64,000 nt of DNA from Betaproteobacteria bacterium UKL13-2 (GTDB lineage: Bacteria > Pseudomonadota > Gammaproteobacteria > Burkholderiales > Usitatibacteraceae): assembly GCA_001602455.1 (NCBI GenBank), contig CP012157.1, positions 1,421,733 to 1,485,732 of the forward strand. Direction: 5' to 3'. This document shows, piece after piece, positions 41,899 through 52,053 of this stretch. Below the pieces are notes generated by a model, which saw only the letters and a program-made list of their open reading frames with translations, searched no databases and was not told where the DNA came from. The position numbers and the translations under genes were made by a program. Position 1 is the first letter of the stretch. Every line of letters starts with the position of its first letter.

Positions 41899-44538
41899 AT
41901 GAAGATAAAAAAGATCACCCAAGCTGTCGGGCTAGTACTGACAGGTTCCATGATTGCCGCCACATCGGCGTTTGCCCAAGGTGCCGCCAAGGTTGAGAGG
42001 ATCGAAGTCACCGGCTCCAACATCAAACGCGTTGACGCGGAAGGGCCACTTCCGGTCACCGTCATATCCCGCGATGAAATTGATCGCTCTTCTGCGGCGA
42101 CCCTTGGCGACTTTGTCCGTAACCTGACCGTCAATAGCGGCGGCAGTGGTGGTGACGGCGAACTGAACGCCGCCTCGGCCGGCTCCGCCGGTATCTCGCT
42201 ACGCGGTCTCGGCCAAAAATCCACACTGGTATTGATCAACGGCCGCCGTATGGCCAACCACGCCTTTGCGCGAAACTTGCAAGACACCTTTGTCGATATC
42301 AATTCGATTCCAAAGGGGGCCATTGAGCGTATCGAAGTCTTGAAAGACGGCGCCTCGGCAATTTATGGCTCGGATGCAATCGCCGGCGTGGTGAACTTCA
42401 TCATGCGTAAGGACTACTCTGGTGGTGTGATCGGTGGGAGCGCTGGCAAATCGACTGAAGGTGGTTTAGGCGAGCGCAGCATGAACATCGCCGCTGGTTT
42501 TGGCAACCTTGCCAAGGACGGCTACAATATTTTTGGTACGCTTGACTACATGCACCGCGATCGCCTGCTGATTTCCGAACGCAAGTTCATCGGTGAAGGT
42601 GACATGTCGCGTTTTGGTATCGGTAACCCGTTCCTGTCGTCGTCTGCGGGTACCTGGGTATCGGTGGCCCCACAGCAGGGCTTCCTGCAAGGGCAATTGG
42701 CGTTGGTACCGCTTGGAACACCTACGGTGGTACGTCGTGCGGCATTCACGACCTGTTTAGGCAATGGTTTCCGCCAAACCTTGGTGCCATTTGCGCCGCT
42801 GGCATTCAGCACAGGAACGGTCTGTGCGAATAGCGTCGCGCCTTTCATCACGGCATTCCCTGAAGTCACCCGGCTCGGTTTTCTGTCACGTGCGACGATT
42901 GACCTGAAAGGCGGGGTGACGAGTTTCACGGAAGTATCCTTGGCAAGTAACGAAAGCAAGTTGATCTCGCAGCATCAATCCATGACCAACGTGACACAGG
43001 TGTTTGATCCGGTGACACAAGGCTCACGCTTGTTTAACCCGTCCATCCCGGTTGGTAACGCTTCGAATCCTTTCCCGTTCGCCTACCAGCTGCGCTATAC
43101 CTTCTTCGATGTCGGTGCGCGGGAGATTAAGTTACAAACGGACGCGTACCGTGTATTGACGGGATTGAATGGAAATTCGGGCAAGTGGGATTGGGAAGTC
43201 GCCATCGGCAGCTCTGAAAGCAAGGTAAAGGAAGATACTGGTAACCAGGTCGATGCGCTGGCATTGCGTAACGCGATCACCAACAATACCTACAACTTTC
43301 TAGCACCTACGCCGGCGCAGACCGCCGCCTTACGGATTTCCACACAACGTAATTCCACGTCGAAGCTGACCTTCGGTGACGCAAAAGCGACTACTTCGCT
43401 CGGCGCGATGGCCGGCGGAGATGTCGGCTTTGCGGTTGGCTTGGATGCACGTCGCGAATCGATCAACGACACACCCGATCCACTGGTGCGTGGTGGACGT
43501 CTGTTGGGCACTGGTTCATCCATCACCAACGGTTCACGCAATGTGGTGGCGGCGTATTCTGAAATGGTATTGCCATTGTCCAAGGTGTTTGAAGTCCAAC
43601 TCGCTGCGCGTGGCGACCGCTATAGCGACTTCGGCAGCGCCTTGTCACCAAAGATTGGTGCCAAGTGGACGCCGTACGACACCATTCTTGTGCGCGCCTC
43701 GCACAATCGTGGTTTCCGTGCGCCGACCCTGACTGAGAACACGCAGTCGACCTCGTTGACGCTGACCTCGGTGACCGGTATTCCCGGAGGCGTGAGTGTG
43801 ATCTACACGGGTAACCCGAACCTCAAAGCCGAGAAGTCGGAATCGACCTCTATCGGGATTGTTTGGGAGCCGACTAAAACCATCTCGATGAGCGCAGATT
43901 GGTACTACATCATTCAGCGTGATTTGGTTTCGCAAAATGGCGTCGCCTATATCGTTGCAAACCCAACATTGTTTGCTGCCGACATCGTGCGTGATTCCAC
44001 TGGTGCTATCACCACCATCTTCGACCGTTATAACAATATCGCGAAAGTCGTGGTGGAAGGCATTGATGCAGAAGCCCGCTGGACTGTTATGAGCGGCAAG
44101 AGCGGACGTCTTGTGCTGCGTACCAACGGTTCGTACCTCGCTAGCTTCCAACAGCCGCCGGCCATCACTCAGGCGATTGCTGAGTTTGCCGGTGGTAACG
44201 CCGGACCGCGTGGTGCCTTGCCGCGCACAAAAGCAAAAGTTGGTGTCGACTACGACTACGGTGGCTTTGCGTTTACGCTCAATGGCAACCTCACCAGTGG
44301 CTACGCGCAAAAGCGCGTTGGGCCGTTCACGACAACCCAAACACGTGTGCCATCCCAGTCAACGGTCGATTTCTCGGTGGCTTACTCCGGTATCAAGAAT
44401 CTGAAGTTGTACGCCAGCGTCCAAAATGCCGGCGACGAACAACCCCCGTTTGACGCGAGTGTCGGTTACTACGATGGCACCCAATATGACTTGCGTGGAC
44501 GTTATGTTCGCGGCGGTATCGAGTACAAGTTCAAGTAA
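41899..44538 (+). CDS. TonB-dependent outer-membrane receptor
   Basis: An 879-residue receptor. The ATG at 41899 is six bases after CGGAGG and gives a signal peptide (AVGLVLTGSMIAATSAFAQ). The plug starts VERIEVTGSNIKRVDAEGPL, PVTVISRDEI, and later GAIERIEVLKDGASAIYGSD. The C-terminus ends RYVRGGIEYKFK with terminal aromatic. The form of the plug is that of receptors for plant- or microbe-derived compounds rather than vitamin B12. It is not closely related to the receptor at 4560, so the cluster may take up two forms of substrate. A terminator follows. Confidence 0.93.
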   Translation: MKIKKITQAVGLVLTGSMIAATSAFAQGAAKVERIEVTGSNIKRVDAEGPLPVTVISRDEIDRSSAATLGDFVRNLTVNSGGSGGDGELNAASAGSAGISLRGLGQKSTLVLINGRRMANHAFARNLQDTFVDINSIPKGAIERIEVLKDGASAIYGSDAIAGVVNFIMRKDYSGGVIGGSAGKSTEGGLGERSMNIAAGFGNLAKDGYNIFGTLDYMHRDRLLISERKFIGEGDMSRFGIGNPFLSSSAGTWVSVAPQQGFLQGQLALVPLGTPTVVRRAAFTTCLGNGFRQTLVPFAPLAFSTGTVCANSVAPFITAFPEVTRLGFLSRATIDLKGGVTSFTEVSLASNESKLISQHQSMTNVTQVFDPVTQGSRLFNPSIPVGNASNPFPFAYQLRYTFFDVGAREIKLQTDAYRVLTGLNGNSGKWDWEVAIGSSESKVKEDTGNQVDALALRNAITNNTYNFLAPTPAQTAALRISTQRNSTSKLTFGDAKATTSLGAMAGGDVGFAVGLDARRESINDTPDPLVRGGRLLGTGSSITNGSRNVVAAYSEMVLPLSKVFEVQLAARGDRYSDFGSALSPKIGAKWTPYDTILVRASHNRGFRAPTLTENTQSTSLTLTSVTGIPGGVSVIYTGNPNLKAEKSESTSIGIVWEPTKTISMSADWYYIIQRDLVSQNGVAYIVANPTLFAADIVRDSTGAITTIFDRYNNIAKVVVEGIDAEARWTVMSGKSGRLVLRTNGSYLASFQQPPAITQAIAEFAGGNAGPRGALPRTKAKVGVDYDYGGFAFTLNGNLTSGYAQKRVGPFTTTQTRVPSQSTVDFSVAYSGIKNLKLYASVQNAGDEQPPFDASVGYYDGTQYDLRGRYVRGGIEYKFK

Positions 44539-44553
44539 CCGTAAATGCCACAG

Positions 44554-44586
44554 AAAAAAGCCCGACTTAGGTCGGGCTTTTTTTTC
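44554..44586. terminator. rho-independent terminator after the second receptor gene
   Basis: AAAGCCCGAC pairs with GTCGGGCTTT around TTAG, followed by seven or more T residues. It marks the right end of the catabolic cluster. Confidence 0.9.
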
Positions 44587-44599
44587 GGTTTCTGGAATA

Positions 44600-45265
44600 T
44601 CGTGTGGGGTCGATCGCTGGGAATGTCTGATTTGCGGCGGCAGGAACCGCGGCTCCTGAACCGTAGCGGACATGGCGGTTTCCCGAACGCGGTCAGTTAA
44701 TGGTTGAGTTCAGCCGCGACCGAAGGCGGTGGGCGCCTCGAATGAGGGGTGAGGCCTCGCTCGCGTACGGAAGGCGCGGCGAAGAAGTTGGATTACTTTC
44801 ATTCTCCTGCGTCTTCTACGGCGTTTCGCCAGTAATGTGGACTTACCTCAAGCAGTCGTTTCGATTGCCACTCGCCTGGTTTGCCCGGAACGGCAACGGC
44901 GACTTCTACTTCCGTGCCCCAGAGGGAGAGCCGTTCTTGGCAAATTCCGCATGGTGCCAAGACCAGTTGTGGTGCCACGAGCCGAAAAAAGTCAAGCGCG
45001 ACACTTCTGCGCATCACGACATGCTCAGGCTGGCGGATGCTTGAAGAGTCTATTTGAATCATTTGACTGTCGCAATGAATCGCCTCAGTTTTTACGGAGG
45101 TGCCTCAAGGGGAATTGTGAGGAATGGACGCAAATTGATCGGAAAAAAGTGACCTATCCCCCTGAAGATTTACGGCGCAATGCCGTAAACCTATTGAAAG
45201 TGTCCCTCCCGGTTTGAGACGTTTGGCGGACGCAGACATTAACCGAGTCCAAAAATAGTCGCCTT
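44600..45265. other. about 670 bp with no convincing gene
   Basis: A frame at about 44830-45044 (MWTYLKQSFRLPLAWFARNG) could code for a 70-residue protein, but I see no family features and no clear ribosome site. No operator copy is present. It separates the cluster from the signalling genes. Confidence 0.4.
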
Positions 45266-47506
45266 ATGCCTGATAGCCTTGTATCCCTTTCAACTGCCTA
45301 TCACGCAGACGCGGTGGATGGCGGCGCACCAAAAGGTAATCGCAATGCATTGGTGTTGGTAGTTGACGATGAGCCCTTGTCACGCTTGATGACGCGGATT
45401 ATGTTGGAAGAGCATGGGATGAAGGTACTCGAGGCCTGCGACGGCATCGTCGCCCTTGAGCAGTTCATCGAGCATTCCCCAGGCATTGTTTTGTTGGATG
45501 CGTTGATGCCCAACGTCGATGGATTTGAGACCTGTCGAGCCATTCGGGCGACTGCTTCTGGGCGTCACGTGCCGATCTTGATGCTCACCGGGCTCGACGA
45601 TGAGAAGTCAGTTGCGACTGCATATGAGGCGGGCGCGAGCGACTTCTTTGTTAAATCGACGCATTGGACCTTGCTTGTCCAGCGCTGCCGTTATCTGCTT
45701 CGTGCGGCGAGATTGCGGGCCGACTTGGTTCGGAGCGAGTCCCGGGTGTCAAAGGCGCAACGTATTGCGCGTCTCGGTATCTGGGAGTGGGATGTGGTGG
45801 AGTCGCGGGTGTACGCATCGGTAGAGTGCTGCGAACTTTTAGATATCGAGCACGCAAACAATGGTGTTTTGTCGGCTATTGCATGGGGTGGTGTCCATCC
45901 GACTGACAAAGCGCGTGTCAAAGGGTGCTTTGATCGTCTCGTATCTGGAGACAAAGATGCACGCTTCGACTGCGAAATTTTGCGACGCGACGGTTCAACC
46001 CGCGTGATTCACGTCGACGCTGAAGTGGAATTTGACAACGCGGGAAAGCCACTCACTATTCACGGCATTACTCAGGACATTACCGAGCGCTGTGCAGCGG
46101 AATCGCAAATCAGACATCTTGCAAACTACGACTCACTGACGGGATTGCCAAATCGGCGATTGTTTCGAGAGCAACTTTCTGCCGCAGTCGAACGCGCTAA
46201 GCAGACGAAAAAAAATGTGGCAGTGCTGTTCCTCGATTTGGATAACTTCAAGCGCATCAACGATACGCTTGGCCACCACACGGGAGACGCATTACTTCGC
46301 GAATGTGCCGCCAGACTTACCGGCTGTCTTCGCCTTAGCGACGCGGTGGCACGCGATGCGCCGATTCCTCCAAGCACGGACGAGGCCGATAGCGTGGCGC
46401 GACTCGGTGGCGATGAATTTACGGTGCTGTTGGCAAATCTAGACCATCACACCTATGCCGACACCGTTGCAAAGCGTATCTTAGAGGCATTGCAAAAGCC
46501 CTTTGTGTTGTCCGGACGAGAGTGCTATGTCAGCGGGTCGATTGGTGTGTCGGTGTTCCCGCGTGATGGCGATGACGTCGATTCAATTTTGAGGACCGCC
46601 GATATAGCGATGTATGCCGTCAAGGATGATGGTCGAAATGGACTAAGGTCATACACGCCGACACTAGACTTGGCCGCACACCAACGGCTAGATGTATCAA
46701 ACGCACTTCATCGGGCGATCGAACGCAACGAGCTTTGCTTGCGCTATCAGCCGCAAATTGACACGATCTCCGGGCGGGTGATTGCGGCGGAGGCGCTCAT
46801 GCGCTGGCAGCGCGGTGATCGCTTGGTTCCACCTGATGAGTTCATCCCGATCGCCTGTGAGACCGGCATGATATTGGCGCTAGGCGACTGGGCTATCCAT
46901 GAGGCATGTCGCCAAATTGCATCGTGGCGCGATGCTGGCCAACCGGTACTGCCTATCGCGGTCAATATCTCGGCCAATGCATTCCAATCCCCTAAGTTTG
47001 TGCAAAAGGTAGAAGATTGTGCGCGTTCATTTGGTGTCGAGCCCGAACTACTGGAACTCGAGATTACCGAAACCTTGCTGATGCAGAACCTGAAGCAGAC
47101 CTTGCCAGCACTGGAGATGTTGAGCGAACTGGGCGTGCGGCTATCAGTCGATGATTTCGGTACTGGCTACTCCTCACTATCTTATCTTCGCAAGCTTCCA
47201 ATCGACACACTAAAAATTGATCGCTCGTTTGTTCGTGAGTTGTATGAAGGCTCGGACGACGAAGCGATTGTTTCTGCAATTGCCGCCCTAGCGCGTGCCC
47301 TAGATATGCGGGTGATTGCAGAGGGTGTGGAAACAGCCGCACAAGCGAACCTGCTCAAAGTACATGGCTGCTTTCTGATGCAGGGATATTGGTTCTCCCA
47401 CCCACTTGAAATCAACGCTTTTAACAAATTTGTCGCAGCAGACTCGATGCCGACTTTGGAGCCGCCTCCAAATCCCGTCTTGCCGCTGCACCGCAAGCGC
47501 CGCTAA
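45266..47506 (+). CDS. response regulator with PAS, GGDEF and EAL domains
   Basis: A 746-residue c-di-GMP signalling protein. The receiver domain (about 27-145) has LVVDDEPLSRLMTR and the phospho-Asp in VLLDALMPNVDGFE. A PAS domain follows (IARLGIWEWDVV to HGITQDITER). The GGDEF domain has NYDSLTGLPNRRLF and an intact RLGGDEFTVLL. The EAL domain starts LCLRYQPQID with AAEALMRWQ and VDDFGTGYSSLSYLRKLPID, so both catalytic sites look complete. No kinase gene is next to it. It is probably cytosolic and sensor-driven through a partner kinase. Confidence 0.93.
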   Translation: MPDSLVSLSTAYHADAVDGGAPKGNRNALVLVVDDEPLSRLMTRIMLEEHGMKVLEACDGIVALEQFIEHSPGIVLLDALMPNVDGFETCRAIRATASGRHVPILMLTGLDDEKSVATAYEAGASDFFVKSTHWTLLVQRCRYLLRAARLRADLVRSESRVSKAQRIARLGIWEWDVVESRVYASVECCELLDIEHANNGVLSAIAWGGVHPTDKARVKGCFDRLVSGDKDARFDCEILRRDGSTRVIHVDAEVEFDNAGKPLTIHGITQDITERCAAESQIRHLANYDSLTGLPNRRLFREQLSAAVERAKQTKKNVAVLFLDLDNFKRINDTLGHHTGDALLRECAARLTGCLRLSDAVARDAPIPPSTDEADSVARLGGDEFTVLLANLDHHTYADTVAKRILEALQKPFVLSGRECYVSGSIGVSVFPRDGDDVDSILRTADIAMYAVKDDGRNGLRSYTPTLDLAAHQRLDVSNALHRAIERNELCLRYQPQIDTISGRVIAAEALMRWQRGDRLVPPDEFIPIACETGMILALGDWAIHEACRQIASWRDAGQPVLPIAVNISANAFQSPKFVQKVEDCARSFGVEPELLELEITETLLMQNLKQTLPALEMLSELGVRLSVDDFGTGYSSLSYLRKLPIDTLKIDRSFVRELYEGSDDEAIVSAIAALARALDMRVIAEGVETAAQANLLKVHGCFLMQGYWFSHPLEINAFNKFVAADSMPTLEPPPNPVLPLHRKRR

Positions 47507-47550
47507 GCGCATTTTGCTAACCGTACCCCGTTCACTACCGAGCAAACGCG

Positions 47551-49182
47551 ATGAATCCTCCGCGCTCTTCACATGGCAATGCTGCAAATCGTCGGGCTGG
47601 CCCCGTTGCCCTTGCTGCGCCAGCGCAAATGGATACCGCGCCGCATACGGCGATTCAACTGGCCCCCGCATTGCTTGCCAAGGAAGCGATCCGCCGACTA
47701 TCGCGTGACAAACTAGCACCAACGCCTGAGAATTTTGCGCGTGTTTACGACGAAATCAGCGGGCGCGCGGCAGTCGCCAAGCCGGTGGTCGAATACGTGG
47801 ATGGCGCGCATGCGGCGCGCGCAGCGCTTGCGCTCTGTGCTGTGCTACCGTTTCCGGATCGAATACGTCAGTTGATTGATCAGGCGATCCGACGTGGTGC
47901 ATGGCACGCCATTGAGCCGCTAATTTCAGAAGGACTGCAAGCACCAGCGAAGCGCGATGCCACGACCACGGTCGAGGCGATCGATGAACGGTGGGACGCG
48001 TGGACAGAAACCTCGGTGCTGGCACTCACCTCTAGCAATATGCTTTATCGCAAAACGCCAGATCTTAAACGCTCGGCCGCTAATTTGATGCATGCGATTC
48101 GCCATGTGAGGTCGGGCGAGGAGCACGGCGAGCTGCGCGAGAAAATCAAGGGATTTTCGGGCAGCTTGGCGGTGCTTCAAAATCAGGAAGATCGCACCAA
48201 TGTACAACTGAAATCGCTGCTCTCTGCGATCGTCAAAAACGTATCTGCGCTCACGGCCGAGCCTTCTTGGCTCAATGGCCAGATGCGGCGAGTCGATGAA
48301 GCGCTTTCCAATCATGCAGATGAGTCGGCGCTGCGAAGTATTGAATCAACACTGCGGGATGCAGGCCGCCGTCAAGCAGATTTGAAGAAGCATCTCGATG
48401 ACGCTAAATTGGCTTTGCGCGATATGAGCCAGGTGTTTATGGAGCGTTTGGGTTCCGTGGCAACTTCAACCAGCGAATTCAACACGCGCATTGATCATTA
48501 TGCGATTGCACTGGAAACGGCCGACGATGTATTGACGGTCACGGACGTGGTGAAGCACTTGCTTGACGATACACGCTCACTGCATGAGCGCATGTCTGAG
48601 GCGCAGCGCGAGTTAGCCGAGGCACAGCAGACAGCGTCGCAATACGAAGCGAAGTCGGCTGAACTCGAAAAAGAGCTTGCCGCAGTGAGCGAAGAAGTGC
48701 GTACCGACCACCTCACGCGTGCGCTCAATCGCAATGGGCTTGAGTCGGCCTTCTATGCCGAGTCGGGTCGCGCGCGTGCCGCCGGTTCGGCGTTATGTCT
48801 CGCCCTGTTGGATATTGATAACTTCAAGGCGCTTAACGAGCGCCACGGTCATCACGCGGGAGATGACGCATTGATCCATTTAACGAGGGGCATTCGCGAA
48901 GCCCTTCGTCCAACGGATGTTCTGGCGCGGTTGGCAGGCGAAGAGTTTGTGATCCTTATGCCGAATACGCCCTTAGACATTGCCGTCGGCATCGTCGAAA
49001 AGCTTCAGCGTCAATTGACACGTCAATTTTTCTTGCATGGGCTGGAAAAGCTCTTTGTTACATTCAGTGCAGGCGTCACCCGACTAGCTGGTGACGAGCA
49101 GCAGCAAACCGTGATTGAGCGCGCCGAGCAGGCGCTGCAACACGCCAAACGCCTAGGCAAGAATCGGGTCTGCGCGAGCTAG
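47551..49182 (+). CDS. GGDEF diguanylate cyclase with long helical N-terminus
   Basis: A 543-residue protein. The N-terminal 380 residues are helical with coiled-coil stretches (SEAQRELAEAQQTASQYEAK) and no membrane segments. The C-terminal GGDEF domain has DHLTRALNRNGLE, LLDIDNFKALNERHGHHAGD and the site RLAGEEFVILMP, a GGEEF variant that is normally active. It starts 44 bp after the EAL protein gene, so the two are probably co-transcribed. Confidence 0.9.
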   Translation: MNPPRSSHGNAANRRAGPVALAAPAQMDTAPHTAIQLAPALLAKEAIRRLSRDKLAPTPENFARVYDEISGRAAVAKPVVEYVDGAHAARAALALCAVLPFPDRIRQLIDQAIRRGAWHAIEPLISEGLQAPAKRDATTTVEAIDERWDAWTETSVLALTSSNMLYRKTPDLKRSAANLMHAIRHVRSGEEHGELREKIKGFSGSLAVLQNQEDRTNVQLKSLLSAIVKNVSALTAEPSWLNGQMRRVDEALSNHADESALRSIESTLRDAGRRQADLKKHLDDAKLALRDMSQVFMERLGSVATSTSEFNTRIDHYAIALETADDVLTVTDVVKHLLDDTRSLHERMSEAQRELAEAQQTASQYEAKSAELEKELAAVSEEVRTDHLTRALNRNGLESAFYAESGRARAAGSALCLALLDIDNFKALNERHGHHAGDDALIHLTRGIREALRPTDVLARLAGEEFVILMPNTPLDIAVGIVEKLQRQLTRQFFLHGLEKLFVTFSAGVTRLAGDEQQQTVIERAEQALQHAKRLGKNRVCAS

Positions 49183-49291
49183 CCAGAACATTTCATGGGG
49201 GCCGTTCGGCGGCAACGTCCTTCGAAATAGCGGGCGACCCATGAAGTATTCCGGCGAATCCAGCTTAGAACTAAACTAAATCAGACCTTCC

Positions 49292-50791
49292 TTAAGCCCA
49301 GTGTTTGGCGCGCTCGGTCGCACGGTGCCAGTTGGCGAGTTTGGCTTCCGCCTCGTCGCGTGAAATCGTTGGTTCCCAGGTGTGCTCAAGTGCAATTTGA
49401 TGCACGATGTCCGGGAGGCCAGACCAAGTGCCGACCGCAAGTCCGGCAAGGAACGCGGCGCCGAGCGCAGTGGTTTCGGTTACTTGCGCCTTCACGATTG
49501 GGATGCCGAGTAGGTCTGCTTGCATTTGCATCAAGATCGAATTTGCGGTTCCGCCTCCGTCGACTCGCAATTCGTGCGGCGCGATCCCCGAAGCATCCTT
49601 CATGGCACGCATCAATTCCGCGCATTGGAGGGCGATTGCTTCAAGCGTTGCGCGGGCGATGTGTGCCTTGGTGGTGCCTCGCGTGAGTCCAATCATCATG
49701 CCGCGGGCGGTCGGGTCCCAATCGGGGGTGCCGAGGCCACTAAATGCCGGGACAAATACCACACCATCGGTAGAGGCGACTGAAGCCGCGAGCGCCTCGA
49801 CATCAGACGCAGATTCGATGATGCCAAGTCCGTCGCGTAGCCATTGCACGGCTGCGCCAGCAATGAACACGCTGCCCTCGAGCGCGTACGTGGGCACGGC
49901 ATGAGCTTGGCGCCAGCCAACGGTCGAAATGAGACCCTTGGCTGGCAGGGCCGGTACGCGACCGGTATTCATCAACATAAAGCACCCAGTGCCATAGGTG
50001 TTTTTCACCAATCCGGGCTGGTGGCACCCCTGCCCAAACAGCGCAGCCTGTTGGTCGCCGACGAGGCTTGCAATCGGAACACCATGCGGCAGGCCGTCAC
50101 AACTTGTGGTGCCGATGATTTCGCTGGAACTGACGATTTTGGGCAATATCGCGCGCGGAATATCGGTCAGAGTGAGCAACTCGTCGTCCCAGTCGAGGGT
50201 ATGGATATTGAACAGCATCGTGCGCGATGCGTTAGAAACATCAGTGGCGTGGACTTTGCCTGCGGTCAGGTTGTACAAAAGCCAAGTATCGATTGTGCCA
50301 AACGCGATTTCGCCGCGCTCGGCGCGCTCTCGCGCACCCTCGATATGCTCGAGCAACCACGCGATTTTGGTGGCCGAAAAATACGGGTCGATCACAAGCC
50401 CAGTTTTGGCGCGCACCATATTCAGTGCGCCGTCGGCTACTAATCTCTCACACATTGATGCGGTTCTACGGTCCTGCCACACAATCGCAGGGGCAATCGG
50501 CTGACCCGTGACACGGTTCCACAATACGGTGGTTTCCCGCTGGTTGGTAACACCTATCGCCGAAATTGTCGCCTGCGGATCGCCAATTGTCTGGTGCCAG
50601 CGTTTGATTGCCTCCTCAGCGACTTGCCGCTGCGACTGCCAAATGTCGATTGCGTCATGTTCGACCCAGCCGGGGGCGGGAAAGTGCTGGCGGAATTCTT
50701 GTTGCGCTGAGGCGAGTGGACGTCCGCGCTCGTCAAAAACGATGGCCCGCGAGCTCGTGGTCCCTTGGTCGAGGGCGAGGATGGCAGCCAT
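49292..50791 (-). CDS. glpK: glycerol kinase
   Basis: A 499-residue FGGY kinase. [44 protein letters not shown] and the FGGY-signature regions [14 protein letters not shown] and [17 protein letters not shown] are all in place. It phosphorylates glycerol to glycerol 3-phosphate in the cytosol with ATP. I took the ATG at 50791 ([12 protein letters not shown]), which gives the normal family length; the open frame reaches further upstream. No glpF or glpD gene is adjacent. Confidence 0.95.
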   Translation of the reverse strand: MAAILALDQGTTSSRAIVFDERGRPLASAQQEFRQHFPAPGWVEHDAIDIWQSQRQVAEEAIKRWHQTIGDPQATISAIGVTNQRETTVLWNRVTGQPIAPAIVWQDRRTASMCERLVADGALNMVRAKTGLVIDPYFSATKIAWLLEHIEGARERAERGEIAFGTIDTWLLYNLTAGKVHATDVSNASRTMLFNIHTLDWDDELLTLTDIPRAILPKIVSSSEIIGTTSCDGLPHGVPIASLVGDQQAALFGQGCHQPGLVKNTYGTGCFMLMNTGRVPALPAKGLISTVGWRQAHAVPTYALEGSVFIAGAAVQWLRDGLGIIESASDVEALAASVASTDGVVFVPAFSGLGTPDWDPTARGMMIGLTRGTTKAHIARATLEAIALQCAELMRAMKDASGIAPHELRVDGGGTANSILMQMQADLLGIPIVKAQVTETTALGAAFLAGLAVGTWSGLPDIVHQIALEHTWEPTISRDEAEAKLANWHRATERAKHWA

Positions 50792-50835
50792 GTGGAGGAT
50801 TAGAGTGACATCTAGTGAGGAGCGGGGGCGGGCAG

Positions 50836-50893
50836 GCCGAAAAATCGCTGGCGCGCTCACCCGCTTTGGAACGCGCCACGCGATGTTCAGGCC
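50836..50893. repeat. dispersed intergenic repeat, copy 2
   Basis: Matches 4468-4535 in order of blocks (GCAGGC, AAAAATCGCT, CCGCTTT, ACGCGCC, ATGTTCAGGC). It lies between glpK and htpX. Confidence 0.45.
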
Positions 50894-50926
50894 AAAAAAA
50901 CGCCATCCAAATGGGCGGCGTTTTTT
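50894..50926 (-). terminator. rho-independent terminator of htpX
   Basis: On the minus strand AAACGCC and GGCGTTT pair around a loop that has a further CCCATTTGG pairing, followed by a T-run. It lies 12 bp after the htpX stop codon. Confidence 0.75.
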
Positions 50927-50938
50927 CGTTTTGGCTTG

Positions 50939-51808
50939 TTATCGGCTCTGCAACGCGGCGATACGCGCTTCGATTGGGGGATGGCTCGAAAACAATGCCA
51001 TCACGCCCGCTTTATCCGAAATGCCAGAGGCAGCCATTGATTGGGGTAACTGACCTGGTTCCAAGCCGCCGAGGCGACGCAACGCGTTGACCATCGGCGT
51101 CGGCGTGCCGATGTATTGCGCGGCACCAGCGTCTGCGCGAAACTCGCGCTGGCGGGAGAACCACGCCACGATCATCGAAGCGAGCACTCCCAAAATGAGT
51201 TGACACGCGATATCGGTGACGTAATAGCCAATACCAGGGCGGTCGCTGTTGTTGCGTAATACCACTTTGTCGACGAAGTAGCCGATGATTTTTGATAGGA
51301 ACACGACAAATGTATTGACCACGCCTTGAATCAAGGTGAGGGTCACCATGTCGCCGTTGGCGATATGGGCAACTTCGTGCGCGAGTACCGCCTCGACTTC
51401 TTCCTTGGTCATCGATTCGAGCAGGCCCGTCGAAACGGCGACGAGCGCAGAATTTTTGAATGCGCCGGTGGCAAATGCGTTTGCCTCGCCTTGGTAGATG
51501 GCTACTTCTGGCATGCCGATGTTTGCCTTGTTGGCTAGGCGCTGCACGCTGGCAACCAACCACCGTTCCGTTTCGTTTTGTGGTGTGTCGATGACTTGTG
51601 CGCCGGTCGACCATTTCGCCATTGGCTTTGAGATCAAAAGCGAGATAAACGAGCCGGTGAAACCGACGACCGCGGAGAATGCCAACAACATCCACAAGTT
51701 CAGGCCTTTGGCCGTCATAAATTGGTTGACGCCGAGCGCACTCGTGACGATCGTCAGCACGAGCATGATGGCCATATTGGTCAGCAGGAATAAAAATACG
51801 CGTTTCAT
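50939..51808 (-). CDS. htpX: membrane protease HtpX
   Basis: A 289-residue zinc metalloprotease of the inner membrane, a quality-control enzyme that acts with FtsH. The ATG at 51808 gives the usual [15 protein letters not shown] start; a GTG three codons earlier is possible. Two N-terminal membrane segments are followed by the HEVAH zinc motif near residue 144 ([14 protein letters not shown]) and two more membrane segments. Third ligand Glu lies in [13 protein letters not shown]. It is followed by a terminator. Confidence 0.95.
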   Translation of the reverse strand: MKRVFLFLLTNMAIMLVLTIVTSALGVNQFMTAKGLNLWMLLAFSAVVGFTGSFISLLISKPMAKWSTGAQVIDTPQNETERWLVASVQRLANKANIGMPEVAIYQGEANAFATGAFKNSALVAVSTGLLESMTKEEVEAVLAHEVAHIANGDMVTLTLIQGVVNTFVVFLSKIIGYFVDKVVLRNNSDRPGIGYYVTDIACQLILGVLASMIVAWFSRQREFRADAGAAQYIGTPTPMVNALRRLGGLEPGQLPQSMAASGISDKAGVMALFSSHPPIEARIAALQSR

Positions 51809-52053
51809 CGATGACACCCCAGAGTGGATAACTTGTTTAATGCAATTTTATCGGCTTTTTTCCGCTTTTTCGCCGCGTTTCGTCATTCGTTAGCGTAGCA
51901 GGTTGGGGGAACCGCTACTATTTCAACGGCTTAGCATTCCCCCTGCGTTGCGGCGAGCAGCCGAGCCCCGTCGCCATTTCACGAACTTTCTTGCGGGCTT
52001 TGGCAGTTTTGTCAGGAATTGGTTCCAACTCATGCACACGCTAAACTTCAGGC

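Noticed and set aside
44837-45217. Frame of 126 residues before the signalling genes
   Set aside because: Cys- and Arg-rich without any recognisable domain, overlapped by another frame of similar quality.
46508-46519. TTGTCCGGACGA, a one-mismatch match to the cluster operator
   Set aside because: It lies inside the coding sequence of the REC-PAS-GGDEF-EAL gene, encodes ordinary domain residues, and is outside the cluster, so it is probably chance.
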